DNA of 64,000 bases from an uncultured bacterium. Lineage in GTDB: Bacteria > Bacillota > Clostridia > Lachnospirales > Lachnospiraceae. The notes under the pieces are model-generated. The model did not search any database and was not told where the DNA came from. It saw only the letters and a list, made by a program, of their open reading frames with translations. Position numbers and translations under genes: made by a program. This document shows positions 35,159-45,352 of this stretch, piece after piece. Location of the stretch: the NCBI GenBank assembly GCA_947177425.1, contig CAMWUN010000011.1, forward strand, positions 1 through 64,000, given 5' to 3'. Numbering within the stretch: the stretch's first letter is position 1; every line of letters starts with the position of its first letter.

Positions 35159-35887
35159 ATGTCAGGACATTCAAAATTTGCAAATATTAAACATAAAAAA
35201 GAAAAAAACGATGCCGCAAAGGGTAAAATTTTTACAATTCTGGGAAGGGAAATTGCGGTTGCAGTCAAGGAAGGCGGTTCAGACCCTGCCAACAATTCCA
35301 AACTGGCCCAGGTCATTGCAAAAGCAAAAGCCAATAATATGCCCAATGATACTATTGAAAGAGGAATCAAAAAGGCTGCGGGAGATGTAGGAAATGTAAA
35401 CTATAAATACATTACTTATGAAGGTTACGGTCCTAACGGCATAGCCATTATTGTGGATGCGCTTACAGACAATCAGAACAGGACGGCGGCAAACGTAAGA
35501 AATGCTTTTACAAAAGGGAACGGCAATGTGGGAACACCCGGCTGCGTATCTTTTATGTTTGACCAAAAGGGGCAGATTATTATAGACAAGGAAGAATACG
35601 AAGGGGATGCGGATGAACTGATGATGCTTGCACTGGATGCAGGGGCGGAGGATTTTTCCGAGGAAGAGGACAGTTTTGAGGTGCTTACGGCGCCTGATGA
35701 TTTTGACACGGTATTTAAGGCCATTCAGGACGGCGGTATTCCTACGGTTTCAGCGGAAGTTACAATGATTCCCCAGAATTATGTGGAACTTACAGACGAA
35801 GGGGCCGTAAAGAGTTTGCAGAAGATACTGGATCTTTTAGACGAGGACGACGACGTACAGGCGGTATATCATAATTGGGATGAATAA
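35159..35887 (+). CDS. yebC: YebC/PmpR family protein
   Basis: The 242-residue protein matches the whole family: SGHSKFANIKHKKEKNDAAKGKIFT at the N-terminus, NMPNDTIERGIKKAAG, YEGYGPNGIAIIVDALTDNQNRTAANVR, and the acidic middle DKEEYEGDADELMMLALDAGAEDF. Members are described as transcription regulators or as translation factors that help ribosomes through difficult peptides. The gene begins 16 bases after the CorC-type gene with AAGGAG, and its end overlaps the next start by eight bases. Confidence 0.95.
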   Translation: MSGHSKFANIKHKKEKNDAAKGKIFTILGREIAVAVKEGGSDPANNSKLAQVIAKAKANNMPNDTIERGIKKAAGDVGNVNYKYITYEGYGPNGIAIIVDALTDNQNRTAANVRNAFTKGNGNVGTPGCVSFMFDQKGQIIIDKEEYEGDADELMMLALDAGAEDFSEEEDSFEVLTAPDDFDTVFKAIQDGGIPTVSAEVTMIPQNYVELTDEGAVKSLQKILDLLDEDDDVQAVYHNWDE

Positions 35888-36989
35888 AAAAATACAGAGA
35901 CTGCTGATGGTCTTATGGGGACTGGCAGTGACAATAAGCAGGGCTGTCAGTTTCTTTTTAACAGGGCAGACGATGGCCGATACATATGAATATTATACAA
36001 ATGCCATGATACAGGCGCAGGAAAAGCAGCAGGTATTTTCCACAGGGCTTTCCTTTATTTATACGGAAAGTCTTTCCGGGCTCTTGCGGTTTACAGGAAA
36101 CCGTATAGAAGCGGCGGGCGTCTGCCAGATGACGCTGCAGATTCTGTGGCTCTGGCTGTTTTTGGCGGGTGCCTGCATGATTTTTGGAAAACTGGCCGGA
36201 TTTGCGGCGGGAACCATGATGGCAGTATCGCCATGGATACTGGAAAGCATTTTCGTGGTGTCGCCGGAAAACTTTTATATGCTGTTCTGGTCAGCGGCGC
36301 TGCTGTTCCTGGGATTTGCCATAAGAGAAGCCCCGGAAGAGAGAAAAAGCGGTGGAGGAAACATTCTGTGCCTGCTTGCGGCGGGATTTCTTACAGGGAT
36401 GATAACGGTATGGCACTACTTGGGACTTTATCTGTTGCCAGTAATCCTGTATGCTTTCATCAGGGAAAGGCGCAGGGTAAAAAGGAAATTTGTCCTGCTT
36501 GTGGGGCTTGTGCCGGGCGGTCTTACGGCCTTTGCCCATATTGCCATGGCAGCAGGCAAAACAGTTGCTGCACAGGTTGAGGGCTGGGTAATGGAACTGC
36601 AGGAGCTGCCCCTGTGCTTTTTATATGAGGAGACAGAACTGGAAAACTGGCTTTTCTGCGCCATAGGGGCAGGAATTCTATGCCGGAACCTGACTGCCCT
36701 TATCCGAAAGAATGCGGGCCGGGAGAAAGAGGAAGGAATTTCCGGGGATACTGTAGAGAAGCTGCCACAGGAAGAACCCCGGACAGCGGCGGTTGAGGAA
36801 GAAAAGCCTGACAATTATTTCATAGCCCAGGACGGAAGGAAAATGAAGTATTTAGACAACCCTCTGCCTGTTCCCAAAAAGCATGTAAAAAAAGAAATGA
36901 AGTTCGCCATTGAGGAAGTGGAAGGCGACTTTGATATCAAGGATGACTTTGACTTTCAAATCGGCAATGGGGATGATTTTGATGTTTGA
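35880..36989 (+). CDS. Multi-pass membrane protein of unknown function
   Basis: The 369-residue protein has about seven hydrophobic helices in the first 265 residues (VLWGLAVTISRAVSFFL, ILWLWLFLAGACMIFGKLAGFAAG, FYMLFWSAALLFLGFAI, LLVGLVPGGLTAFAHIAMAAG), with a TYEYYTNAM loop. This layout recalls GT-C glycosyltransferases or O-antigen ligases, but no catalytic motif is certain. A cytosolic tail is acidic and contains a distinctive stretch (YLDNPLPVPKKHVKKEMKFAIEEVEGDFDIKDDFDF). The start overlaps the end of yebC by eight bases, implying coupled translation. Confidence 0.7.
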   Translation: MNKKIQRLLMVLWGLAVTISRAVSFFLTGQTMADTYEYYTNAMIQAQEKQQVFSTGLSFIYTESLSGLLRFTGNRIEAAGVCQMTLQILWLWLFLAGACMIFGKLAGFAAGTMMAVSPWILESIFVVSPENFYMLFWSAALLFLGFAIREAPEERKSGGGNILCLLAAGFLTGMITVWHYLGLYLLPVILYAFIRERRRVKRKFVLLVGLVPGGLTAFAHIAMAAGKTVAAQVEGWVMELQELPLCFLYEETELENWLFCAIGAGILCRNLTALIRKNAGREKEEGISGDTVEKLPQEEPRTAAVEEEKPDNYFIAQDGRKMKYLDNPLPVPKKHVKKEMKFAIEEVEGDFDIKDDFDFQIGNGDDFDV

Positions 36990-37151
36990 TTGAAGTAACG
37001 GATTGCGGATAAAAGGCAGTATTCGCAGCTTAACATGGCGTTAATTTTACGATACCTGCTAAATGTTCACCTATATTGACAAATTGACAAGTTAGATTGC
37101 TTGAATTGGAAAAGATTTTCTTATAGGCTGACAAAAAGGAGGTAATGTGAA

Positions 37152-37577
37152 ATGAAATTCAACGAAAAATTATTAAAACTCAGAAAAGAAAAAGGACTGT
37201 CCCAGGAAGAACTGGGAATGGAGATGGAGGTATCGCGGCAGACAATTTCAAAATGGGAGGCAGGGCAGTCATACCCGGATTTTACCAGACTGGTCATGCT
37301 GAGTGATTTTTTTAACATGACACTGGATGAACTTGTGAAGGATATTGACGTACAGGAGGTAAGGGAAAATTCGCTTGTAAATGAGAAAATAGATTCCATA
37401 TACCGGGTTTCCCGGGATGTGGATGCGGTTTTCCAAAATGATACTTTAAAGGGCTTTATTAAGGGAATATGGTGGTTTATAGCCGTCAGCCTGATATTTG
37501 TATGTGTTGTTGCGGCAGCTTCATTTATATTGCATCTTATTTATCCGGAATCCAATATATTTTGGCGCGTATATTAA
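37152..37577 (+). CDS. XRE-family HTH protein with C-terminal membrane helix
   Basis: The 141-residue protein begins with a clear Cro/CI helix-turn-helix (KLLKLRKEKGLSQEELGMEMEVSRQTISKWEAGQSYPDFTRLVMLSDFF, residues 6-54) and ends with a single transmembrane helix (FIAVSLIFVCVVAAASFILHLIY, about 108-130). Small membrane-anchored regulators of this type are common in clostridia. Target genes are unknown; it has no close partner on either side. AAAGGAGG lies just before the ATG. A terminator follows at 37643. Confidence 0.88.
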   Translation: MKFNEKLLKLRKEKGLSQEELGMEMEVSRQTISKWEAGQSYPDFTRLVMLSDFFNMTLDELVKDIDVQEVRENSLVNEKIDSIYRVSRDVDAVFQNDTLKGFIKGIWWFIAVSLIFVCVVAAASFILHLIYPESNIFWRVY

Positions 37578-37642
37578 CCGGAAATTTTTATGTGTTTTGG
37601 AAAGATGTGTGAATAAAAACTATAAAAGGAAATATACTAAGG

Positions 37643-37671
37643 AGGACTGTTTAAAAGACAGTTCTCTTTTT
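37643..37671 (+). terminator. Terminator after the XRE/membrane gene
   Basis: AGGACTGT (37643-37650) pairs with ACAGTTCT (37658-37665), one G-U pair, followed by CTTTTT. Confidence 0.6.
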
Positions 37672-37766
37672 GATACCAATAAACTGACTGCAGAGAGCAG
37701 CATTTATTACTTGATTTTTGATAAGAAATTATAAATATGTATGTTGGGAAAGTATGGAGGATTCAG

Positions 37767-38453
37767 ATGGCAGGCAAAAAGGTGGAAGAAGAAAAACACA
37801 GAAGCGAGCGGATAGAAGAGACAGGGCAGGTGACATTGGACAAAAATGGAAAATCACACACGATTCACCTGATTTCTGTGATAGGGGAAGTGGAAGGCCA
37901 CGATAATCTTGGCAGTAACTCAAAGACTACAAAATATGAACATGTCCTGCCGGAACTGGCGGCAATTGAGGACAGCAAGGATATAGACGGTGTGCTGATT
38001 CTTCTAAATACCATGGGCGGGGATGTTGAGGCAGGACTTGCCATTGCGGAAATGATTGCCTCATTAAGCAAGCCCACAGTGTCCCTGGTGCTGGGGGGAA
38101 GCCATTCTATCGGTGTACCCATTGCAGTAAGCACGGATTATTCCTATATTGTCCCAACAGGTACAATGGTTATCCACCCGGTCAGGATGAATGGAATGGT
38201 GATAGGAGTGCCTCAGACATTTGACTATTTCAGACAGATTCAAAACAGGATAACCGGATTCGTATGCGGTCATTGTAAGATTAGCAAGAGCAGGTTTGAG
38301 GAACTTATGATGGAGACGGGAGTTCTCACAAAAGATGTGGGGACGATTCTGGTAGGGGAAGAGGCCGTTGCGGAAGGCATTATTAATGAAACTGGCGGAA
38401 TCAGTGAAGCCATGGAAAAATTACATGCCCTGATTGGAAAAAAGAAAAAATAA
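37767..38453 (+). CDS. tepA: TepA-like Clp-family serine protease
   Basis: The 228-residue protein belongs to the ClpP/TepA group: NTMGGDVEAGLAIAEMIASLSKPTVSLVLGGSHSIGVPIAVSTDYSYIVPTGTMVIHPVR carries the active-site Ser (in GGSHSIG) and His (IHPVR). Unlike ClpP it works without a Clp ATPase partner gene. In Bacillus this gene lies next to spoIIIE, and the same neighbour occurs here after an inserted fragment. The start at 37767 is six bases after GGAGG. Confidence 0.9.
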   Translation: MAGKKVEEEKHRSERIEETGQVTLDKNGKSHTIHLISVIGEVEGHDNLGSNSKTTKYEHVLPELAAIEDSKDIDGVLILLNTMGGDVEAGLAIAEMIASLSKPTVSLVLGGSHSIGVPIAVSTDYSYIVPTGTMVIHPVRMNGMVIGVPQTFDYFRQIQNRITGFVCGHCKISKSRFEELMMETGVLTKDVGTILVGEEAVAEGIINETGGISEAMEKLHALIGKKKK

Positions 38454-38471
38454 AGCAGTATTTTATCATTG

Positions 38472-38550
38472 CGGAAATCTGTTTTTAAAATATCCTTATG
38501 CGGCGCCGTTACGCATTTGCATAACCGGATATTTTAAAGACGGATTTCCG
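38472..38550. repeat. 79-bp imperfect palindrome after tepA
   Basis: The 24-base arms 38472-38495 and 38527-38550 (CGGAAATCTG.../...ACGGATTTCCG) differ at only two positions, both allowing G-U pairs in RNA. A further TTATGC/GCATAA stem lies inside, with a 17-base loop. TTTTGTTT follows, so it may serve as the tepA terminator; the arms are long for that and could also mark a mobile or inserted sequence. Confidence 0.8.
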
Positions 38551-38553
38551 TTT

Positions 38554-39927
38554 TGTTTACAATATGCCGGACCCAAAGCGTGGCAGCGTTTGTTTTGGAA
38601 TGATACATTGATTAAGCTGGGGGAAAATGAAAAGGAATTTTTTAGAAAAATTTCGGCTGATATGGAGGACTATATTGCATCAGATTCCCTGAACGCATTG
38701 TCCAATTATCTGATGAAATATTATGGCAGAAGGGTAATCATCCTTCTGGATGAATATGATACGCCTATGCAGGAAGCTTATGTGAACGGGTATTGGGATG
38801 AACTTGCTGCTTTCATCAGAAGTCTGTTTAATGCGTCTTTTAAGACGAATCCCTATCTGGAACGGGCCCTGATGACGGGGATCACGAGAATAAGCAAAGA
38901 GTCGATCTTTTCAGATTTGAGTAATCTGAAAGTAATAACGACAACTTCTGAAAAATATGCGGATTGTTTTGGCTTTACCCAAGAGGAAGTTTCTGCTGCA
39001 CTGGAGGAATATGGGCTTCTGGAAAAAGAGCAGCAGGTAAAAGACTGGTACGACGGGTTTACCTTTGGAGAAAGGACGGATATTTATAATCCCTGGTCTA
39101 TTATTAATTTCCTTGATGAGAGAAAGGTGGGCGCTTACTGGGCAAATACCAGCGCCAATATCCTTGTGGGAAATCTGATCAGACAGGGCCGGGCAAATAT
39201 AAAGCAGGAATTTGAGGTTCTGTTAAAGGGCGGAACATTAAACATGGAAATAGATGAACAGATTGTTTACAGCCATCTGGATACCAGAAGGAATGCCATT
39301 TGGAGCCTGCTTCTGGCAGGCGGCTATCTGAAAGCTGTCAGCACGGACTTTGTAGAAAGGACGGGACGTACTTACTATGAACTGGCGCTGACTAATAAAG
39401 AAGTCCGTATCATGTTTGAACATATGGTTCAGGACTGGTTCTCCGGCAATGATGATTACAATGATTTTGTCCGTGCACTGCTTCTGGGGGATTTAAAGGC
39501 AATGAATAATTATATGAACAAAGTGTCGTCAGAGATGTTCAGCTATTTTGACACGGGAGTAAAACCTTCAAGAGAAGAACCGGAACGCTTTTACCACGGC
39601 TTTGTGCTGGGGCTGATGGTGGAGCTGGCTGACAGATATGCAGTAACATCAAACAGGGAAAGCGGTTTTGGAAGATATGATATCATGCTGGAGCCGAAAG
39701 AACTTCCGGGAACTGTTGCAGGGGATGCTTTTATCATAGAATTCAAGGTGCAGGATACGGATGAGGAACAGCTTTTGGATACCGTCAGGGAAGCACTCCG
39801 GCAGATAGAAGAGAAGGATTATCAGGCAAATCTGACAGCGAAAGGAATTCCCAAGGAGCGCATCCGGAAGTATGGATTTGCTTTCTGCGGAAAAAAGGTA
39901 CTAATTGGGGAGGGGAAAAACAAGTAA
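38554..39927 (+). pseudogene. 5'-truncated AAA-ATPase-like/PD-(D/E)XK protein
   Basis: The frame matches the large clostridial and Bacteroides family with an AAA-ATPase-like N-terminus and a C-terminal PD-(D/E)XK nuclease-like domain (DUF1703). Visible: RRVIILLDEYDTPMQEAY (Walker B-like), MTGITRISKESIFSDLSNLKVI, DWYDGFTFGERTDIYNPWSIINFL, and the nuclease-like GFGRYDIMLEPKE...AFIIEFKVQ. Missing: the first 80 or so residues, including the usual VDKT and the Walker A-type RPRRFGKS. The frame runs back through the palindrome into tepA, but there it is not family sequence. No good ribosome binding site is present, so it is probably a remnant. Confidence 0.75.
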
Positions 39928-39952
39928 AATTATAATTAAATATCGTTTGCTA

Positions 39953-39981
39953 GTGACAAGATTTAAGTAAGATGCTATACT
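39953..39981 (+). promoter_or_regulatory. Promoter for ftsK/spoIIIE
   Basis: GTGACA (39953-39958), 17-base spacer, TATACT (39976-39981), 47 bases before the ATG at 40029. It suggests that the translocase gene is transcribed independently of the remnant before it. Confidence 0.5.
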
Positions 39982-40028
39982 ATATAAGATTATGTGGGTA
40001 TCGGTATGATACCAAAGGGGTTTTAGGT

Positions 40029-42719
40029 ATGGCGCAGACAAGGAAAAAAAGCACAGGCAGAAGCGGTTCGTCGGGAAGGAAAAGTACAAGGGGAAGGACG
40101 CCCCAGAAGAGAAAAAGCGAACCCATGGACGTGGCGATTAGGAATGAAATTCTCTTAATCGTCCTGTTTGCTGTAGCTGTTTTTTTGTTTTTATGCAATT
40201 TTGGAATCGCCGGGGTGCTGGGAAATACCATCAGTAATATTCTTTTTGGGATTTTCGGCCTGACGGCCTATGTGATGCCGCTGGTGCTTTTCTTAATGAT
40301 TGCATTTGGCATGGTAAACATCGGTAATTCCATAGCAACACGGAAGCTGGTGGCAGGGGTTTTCCTGATTCTGCTGGCAGGTATTATTTTTGAACTCTTT
40401 ACAGGCGTCCCAGAGAAAGCAGTAAGCTATGAGATTGGGGAAATATATACAAGGTGCAGCCAGGATCATAAAGGCGGCGGTGTGTTAGCCGGCTCGCTGG
40501 CTTACTGGTGTTATCATTTTATGGGGATGATGGGAACTGTCCTTGTGGTTTTAGTGGCTCTGATTATTTCCATTGTGATCATAACGGACAAGTCTTTTGT
40601 GTCCGGGGTGAAATCCGGGGGACGCAGAGTTTATGAGCGTTCCAGAGAGGATGCTGCCTATCGGAGAGAGCGGGCGCAGATACGCAGGCAGGAGCAGGAA
40701 GAGGAGCGCAGGCGCAGGGAAGAGGAAAAACGGATTCGGGAAGAAGAGAGAGAAAACGAAAAAATCCTGCGTATGGATAAAAAAGTTTCCGGTGTCATGA
40801 TTGACACGGCGCTGACGGAAAGAGAAGAAGAAAAAAGCCGGGAGCGGGATGACATCCATGAAATTAATCTGACGGATTTTGAAGAGCAGATAGAACAGAA
40901 CGAGCCGGAAAGTGTGGCGGCAAAAGAAGACGGGGACTTTGATTTTGATAAAATCAAGATTAACAGCGCATATCTGACTGACAGCGACGGGGGGAACGAT
41001 GAACTTTCCGAGATAACAGATTTGTTTAGCGAAGAAGAATTTACAGAGACGGTCTATACAGAAACAGACGATATACAGACAGAAGAAACAGAGCCGGAAA
41101 GTCCGGTGTTTGAGGAAGAAATCCTGGAGCCGGCAGATTCTGCAGGCAGTCTGGAATCCGGTTCCCGTCCTGTGGCAAAAGTTCCGGCAGATGCCGGAGA
41201 GGAAAAGGGCAGTGAAAGCGGCAGTATTATCCAGATGCCCAGACCACAGGTACCGAAAAAATACATATTTCCGCCAATCAGCAAACTGGCAAAAGGAAAA
41301 GGAAAGACAGGAGGAAATGCTGCAAAGGAATTGAAAGAAACGGCACAGAGACTGCAGCAGACCCTGCAGACCTTTGGTGTGGGCGTTACCATTACAGATA
41401 TCAGCCAGGGGCCTTCCGTTACAAGATTTGAACTACAGCCGGAGCAGGGGGTCAAGGTAAGCAAGATTGTGGGCTTATCCGATGATATCAAGCTGAATCT
41501 TGCGGCTACGGATATCAGAATAGAAGCGCCCATTCCGGGCAAGGCGGCTGTGGGAATAGAAGTTCCCAACAAGGAAAACATGATGGTTGCACTCCGGGAT
41601 CTTTTAGAGAGCAAAGAGTTTAAAGAATTTCCGTCCAGTCTTGCCTTTGCGGTGGGCAAGGATATTGGCGGCAAGGTCGTGGTGGCGGATATTGCCAAAA
41701 TGCCCCATATGCTGATTGCGGGAGCCACAGGTTCCGGAAAATCGGTATGTATCAATACGCTGATTATGAGTATTTTATATAAAGCCCATCCCGACGATGT
41801 TAAGCTGATTATGATTGACCCTAAAGTAGTGGAACTCAGTGTCTACAATGGAATCCCCCATCTGATGATACCTGTCGTCACTGACCCCAAAAAGGCTTCA
41901 GCGGCTCTGCAGTGGGGCGTTGCCGAGATGACTGACAGGTACCAGAAGTTTGCGGACTTTAATGTCAGGGATTTAAAGGGCTACAATAAAAAGGTGGAGG
42001 CTATGAAAGAAAAGGGGGAGGCTCCGGCCAAAATGCCCCAGATTGTCATTATCGTGGACGAACTTGCAGACCTTATGATGGTGGCGCCCGGGGAAGTGGA
42101 GGAGGCCATCTGCCGTCTGGCACAGCTTGCCAGGGCGGCGGGCATTCATCTGATTATTGCCACCCAGCGTCCTTCCGTGGATGTCATAACCGGACTGATT
42201 AAGGCTAATATGCCCAGCCGTGTGGCATTCAGCGTTTCCAGCGGTGTGGATTCGCGTACCATTCTTGATATGAATGGTGCGGAAAAACTGTTGGGCAAAG
42301 GAGACATGCTTTTTTATCCCCAGGGTTATACAAAGCCTGCCAGAGTCCAGGGGGCCTTTGTATCGGATAAAGAGGTTTCCGATGTGGTGGAATTTTTAAA
42401 GAACCAGACCCTTGGGAATATTTACGATACGGATATCCAGGAAAAGATTTCCTCCTTTAAAAGTACGGCGGGAGCCGGAGGGGGAGAAGGCGGCGAGCGG
42501 GATCAGTATTTTGTCGAGGCGGCTAAATTTATCATTGAAAAAGACAAAGCTTCCATCGGCATGCTCCAGCGGGTATTTAAAATCGGCTTTAACCGGGCGG
42601 CCAGGATCATGGATCAGCTATGCGAGGCAGGCGTGGTGGGAGAAGAGGAAGGCACCAAGCCGCGCAAGGTACTGATGAGTGAAGAACAATTTGAACAATA
42701 TATAGAAGAGTCCCTATAA
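40029..42719 (+). CDS. spoIIIE: FtsK/SpoIIIE-family DNA translocase
   Basis: The 896-residue protein moves chromosomal DNA through the division or sporulation septum. About four membrane helices lie in residues 35-180, then a charged linker with coiled-coil and acidic parts ([17 protein letters not shown]). The motor follows: [23 protein letters not shown] (Walker A), [21 protein letters not shown] (Walker B) and [24 protein letters not shown]. The C-terminal gamma winged helix ([47 protein letters not shown]) reads KOPS/SRS-type sites. ATG 40029 follows GGGG. Confidence 0.95.
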   Translation: MAQTRKKSTGRSGSSGRKSTRGRTPQKRKSEPMDVAIRNEILLIVLFAVAVFLFLCNFGIAGVLGNTISNILFGIFGLTAYVMPLVLFLMIAFGMVNIGNSIATRKLVAGVFLILLAGIIFELFTGVPEKAVSYEIGEIYTRCSQDHKGGGVLAGSLAYWCYHFMGMMGTVLVVLVALIISIVIITDKSFVSGVKSGGRRVYERSREDAAYRRERAQIRRQEQEEERRRREEEKRIREEERENEKILRMDKKVSGVMIDTALTEREEEKSRERDDIHEINLTDFEEQIEQNEPESVAAKEDGDFDFDKIKINSAYLTDSDGGNDELSEITDLFSEEEFTETVYTETDDIQTEETEPESPVFEEEILEPADSAGSLESGSRPVAKVPADAGEEKGSESGSIIQMPRPQVPKKYIFPPISKLAKGKGKTGGNAAKELKETAQRLQQTLQTFGVGVTITDISQGPSVTRFELQPEQGVKVSKIVGLSDDIKLNLAATDIRIEAPIPGKAAVGIEVPNKENMMVALRDLLESKEFKEFPSSLAFAVGKDIGGKVVVADIAKMPHMLIAGATGSGKSVCINTLIMSILYKAHPDDVKLIMIDPKVVELSVYNGIPHLMIPVVTDPKKASAALQWGVAEMTDRYQKFADFNVRDLKGYNKKVEAMKEKGEAPAKMPQIVIIVDELADLMMVAPGEVEEAICRLAQLARAAGIHLIIATQRPSVDVITGLIKANMPSRVAFSVSSGVDSRTILDMNGAEKLLGKGDMLFYPQGYTKPARVQGAFVSDKEVSDVVEFLKNQTLGNIYDTDIQEKISSFKSTAGAGGGEGGERDQYFVEAAKFIIEKDKASIGMLQRVFKIGFNRAARIMDQLCEAGVVGEEEGTKPRKVLMSEEQFEQYIEESL

Positions 42720-42734
42720 GATTGGAGGCAGCAA

Positions 42735-44405
42735 ATGAAAACAGATATACAGATTGCGCAGGAAGCAGAACTTAAGCCCATAACAGAGGTTGCAAAGGCC
42801 CTTGCCATTCCGGAGGATGATTTGGAATTATATGGAAAGTATAAAGCAAAGATTTCCGATGAATATCTGGAAAAAATTGCAGGCAACCCTGATGGGAAGC
42901 TGATTCTGGTGACGGCCATCAACCCTACGCCGGCGGGAGAAGGGAAGACCACCGTCAGCGTTGGTCTTGGTGAAGCTTTTGGAAAACTTGGGAAAAAGGC
43001 TGTCATTGCCCTGCGGGAACCTTCTTTAGGGCCCTGCTTCGGGATAAAAGGAGGAGCAGCAGGGGGCGGCTATGCCCAGGTGGTTCCCATGGAGGATTTA
43101 AATCTCCATTTTACCGGAGACTTCCATGCCATTACTTCTGCTAATAATCTGCTGGCGGCGCTTCTGGACAACCATATCCAGCAGGGAAACCAGCTTTCCA
43201 TCGACCCCAGACAGGTGGTATGGAAAAGATGTCTTGATATGAATGACAGAGTCCTGCGCAACATTGTGGTGGGCCTTGGGACAAAAGCTGACGGAACGGT
43301 AAGGGAAGATCATTTTGTCATTACGGTGGCGTCAGAAATCATGGCAGTGCTCTGCCTTTCGGAAGATATGAAAGATCTAAAGGAACGGCTGGGAAGAATG
43401 GTAGTTGCCTATAATTATCAGGGAGAACCTGTAACGGCCGGGGATTTACAGGCAGTGGGGGCAATGGCGGCTCTCCTTAAGGATGCCATGAAACCTAATC
43501 TGATTCAGACCCTTGAACATACCCCGGCTATTGTCCATGGCGGACCCTTTGCCAATATTGCCCACGGGTGTAATTCCGTAAGGGCTACCAAAGGGGCTCT
43601 TAAAATGGCGGATTACGTGATTACCGAGGCAGGGTTCGGCGCGGATTTAGGGGCCGAAAAGTTTTTTGACATTAAATGCAGAATGGCTGGTTTGAAACCT
43701 GACGCTGTTGTGCTGGTAGCAACCATACGGGCGCTGAAATACAACGGAGGTATACCAAAGGCCGGACTGGGGGAAGAAAATCTTAAGGCCCTGGAAAAAG
43801 GAATTGTTAATTTAGAAAAGCATATAGAAAATTTAAAGAAGTATGGCGTACCTGTTGTGGTGGCCCTGAACAGCTTTGTCACTGACACGGAAGCAGAGCG
43901 GAATTATGTGGAACAGTTCTGCATAGAAAGAGGGTGTGAATTTGCTCTGGCAAATGTGTGGGAAAAAGGCGGAGAAGGGGGAATGGAACTTGCCGGGAAG
44001 GTTCTGGAAACCTTAGAAGAGAAAGAAAGCCACTTTAACCTTCTGTACGGGGATGATTTGTCTCTTGAGAAAAAGATAGAAACTGTGGCAAAAGAAATAT
44101 ATGGGGCGGAAGGAGTCACCTATGCAGCTCCGGCTAAAAAGCAGATAAGGAAGCTGGAGGAACTGGGATTTGGGGGTTTTCCTGTCTGTATGGCAAAGAC
44201 ACAGTATTCCCTTTCCGACAATCCGGATTTACTGGGACGTCCTTCTCATTTTGATATGAATGTGAGGGAAGTATATGTGTCAGCCGGGGCAGGATTTGTT
44301 GTGGTTTTGACCGGCACAGTGATGACCATGCCGGGACTTCCGTCACATCCTGCGGCCTTTAATATTGATGTGAACGACGAAGGCGTAATTACCGGGCTTT
44401 TTTAG
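42735..44405 (+). CDS. fhs: Formate-tetrahydrofolate ligase
   Basis: The 556-residue enzyme activates formate to 10-formyl-THF with ATP. The phosphate-binding loop is in [67 protein letters not shown], and family text continues to the C-terminus ([22 protein letters not shown]). It is full length. GGAGG precedes the ATG by 6 bases. With folD 68 bases downstream it provides one-carbon units for purines and, if the rest is present, for the methyl branch of acetogenesis. Confidence 0.97.
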   Translation: MKTDIQIAQEAELKPITEVAKALAIPEDDLELYGKYKAKISDEYLEKIAGNPDGKLILVTAINPTPAGEGKTTVSVGLGEAFGKLGKKAVIALREPSLGPCFGIKGGAAGGGYAQVVPMEDLNLHFTGDFHAITSANNLLAALLDNHIQQGNQLSIDPRQVVWKRCLDMNDRVLRNIVVGLGTKADGTVREDHFVITVASEIMAVLCLSEDMKDLKERLGRMVVAYNYQGEPVTAGDLQAVGAMAALLKDAMKPNLIQTLEHTPAIVHGGPFANIAHGCNSVRATKGALKMADYVITEAGFGADLGAEKFFDIKCRMAGLKPDAVVLVATIRALKYNGGIPKAGLGEENLKALEKGIVNLEKHIENLKKYGVPVVVALNSFVTDTEAERNYVEQFCIERGCEFALANVWEKGGEGGMELAGKVLETLEEKESHFNLLYGDDLSLEKKIETVAKEIYGAEGVTYAAPAKKQIRKLEELGFGGFPVCMAKTQYSLSDNPDLLGRPSHFDMNVREVYVSAGAGFVVVLTGTVMTMPGLPSHPAAFNIDVNDEGVITGLF

Positions 44406-44472
44406 CTTTTTTGTCCGGCGCCATCCGGTTAAGGGCGGCATAGATTTAAAATATGATTCGGGAGCGTGAATT

Positions 44473-45312
44473 ATGGCATTATTAATTGACGGAAAAGAAA
44501 TTTCAAAACAGATTAAGGATGAATTGAAGCAGAAAGCGGCGGATTTGAAAAGTAAAGGCGTGGAGGTCACGCTGGCGGTTATTCAGGTGGGGGATGACCC
44601 TGCTTCCAGTGTTTATGTGCGGAATAAGAAAAAAGGATGCGAATATATTGGAATCGGCTCCCTGTCCTATGAACTTTCCGGGGAAACTACCCAGGAGGAG
44701 CTTCTTGCGCTAATCGGGGAATTGAACAGACGTAAGGATGTGAATGGTATTCTGGTACAGCTTCCCCTGCCGGGACATATCGATGAGGATACCGTGATCC
44801 GGGCCATTGACCCTGCAAAAGATGTGGATGGTTTCCATCCCCAGAGCGTGGGAGCGCTGTGCATCGGCCAGCCGGGATTTGTATCCTGTACGCCGGCGGG
44901 AATCATCCAGCTTTTAAAAAGAAGCGGCATTGAGATTGAGGGAAAAGAATGCGTCATCCTTGGGCGTAGCAATATTGTAGGAAAACCCATGTCTCTTTTG
45001 ATGCTCCGGGAAAATGCCACAGTGACAATTGCCCATTCCCGGACAAAGAACTTAAGGGAAGTGACAGGCAGGGCGGATATATTGATTGCGGCTGTTGGAA
45101 AACCTAAAATGATTACACGGGATTATGTCAAAGAAGGGGCAGTGGTCATTGACGTGGGAATTAACAGGGACGAAAACAACAAATTGTGCGGTGATGTGGA
45201 TTTTGAGGATGTAGAACCTGTATGCAGCGCCATTACTCCGGTTCCGGGAGGCGTCGGCCCCATGACTATAGCCATGCTCCTCAATAACTGTATAGAATCT
45301 GCTGGTTTCTAA
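44473..45312 (+). CDS. folD: Methylenetetrahydrofolate dehydrogenase/methenyl-THF cyclohydrolase
   Basis: The 279-residue bifunctional enzyme interconverts methylene- and formyl-THF. The catalytic Lys is in YVRNKKKGCEYIGI; QLPLPGHIDEDTVIRAIDPAKDVDGFHP and the dinucleotide-binding CVILGRSNIVGKPMSLLML are typical, as is the C-terminal ITPVPGGVGPMTIAMLLNN. It stands directly behind fhs and is probably in the same transcript. Confidence 0.96.
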   Translation: MALLIDGKEISKQIKDELKQKAADLKSKGVEVTLAVIQVGDDPASSVYVRNKKKGCEYIGIGSLSYELSGETTQEELLALIGELNRRKDVNGILVQLPLPGHIDEDTVIRAIDPAKDVDGFHPQSVGALCIGQPGFVSCTPAGIIQLLKRSGIEIEGKECVILGRSNIVGKPMSLLMLRENATVTIAHSRTKNLREVTGRADILIAAVGKPKMITRDYVKEGAVVIDVGINRDENNKLCGDVDFEDVEPVCSAITPVPGGVGPMTIAMLLNNCIESAGF

Positions 45313-45352
45313 ATTCAGCATAGAATTGCTATAAGGCAGAAGGGAGGCAGAT

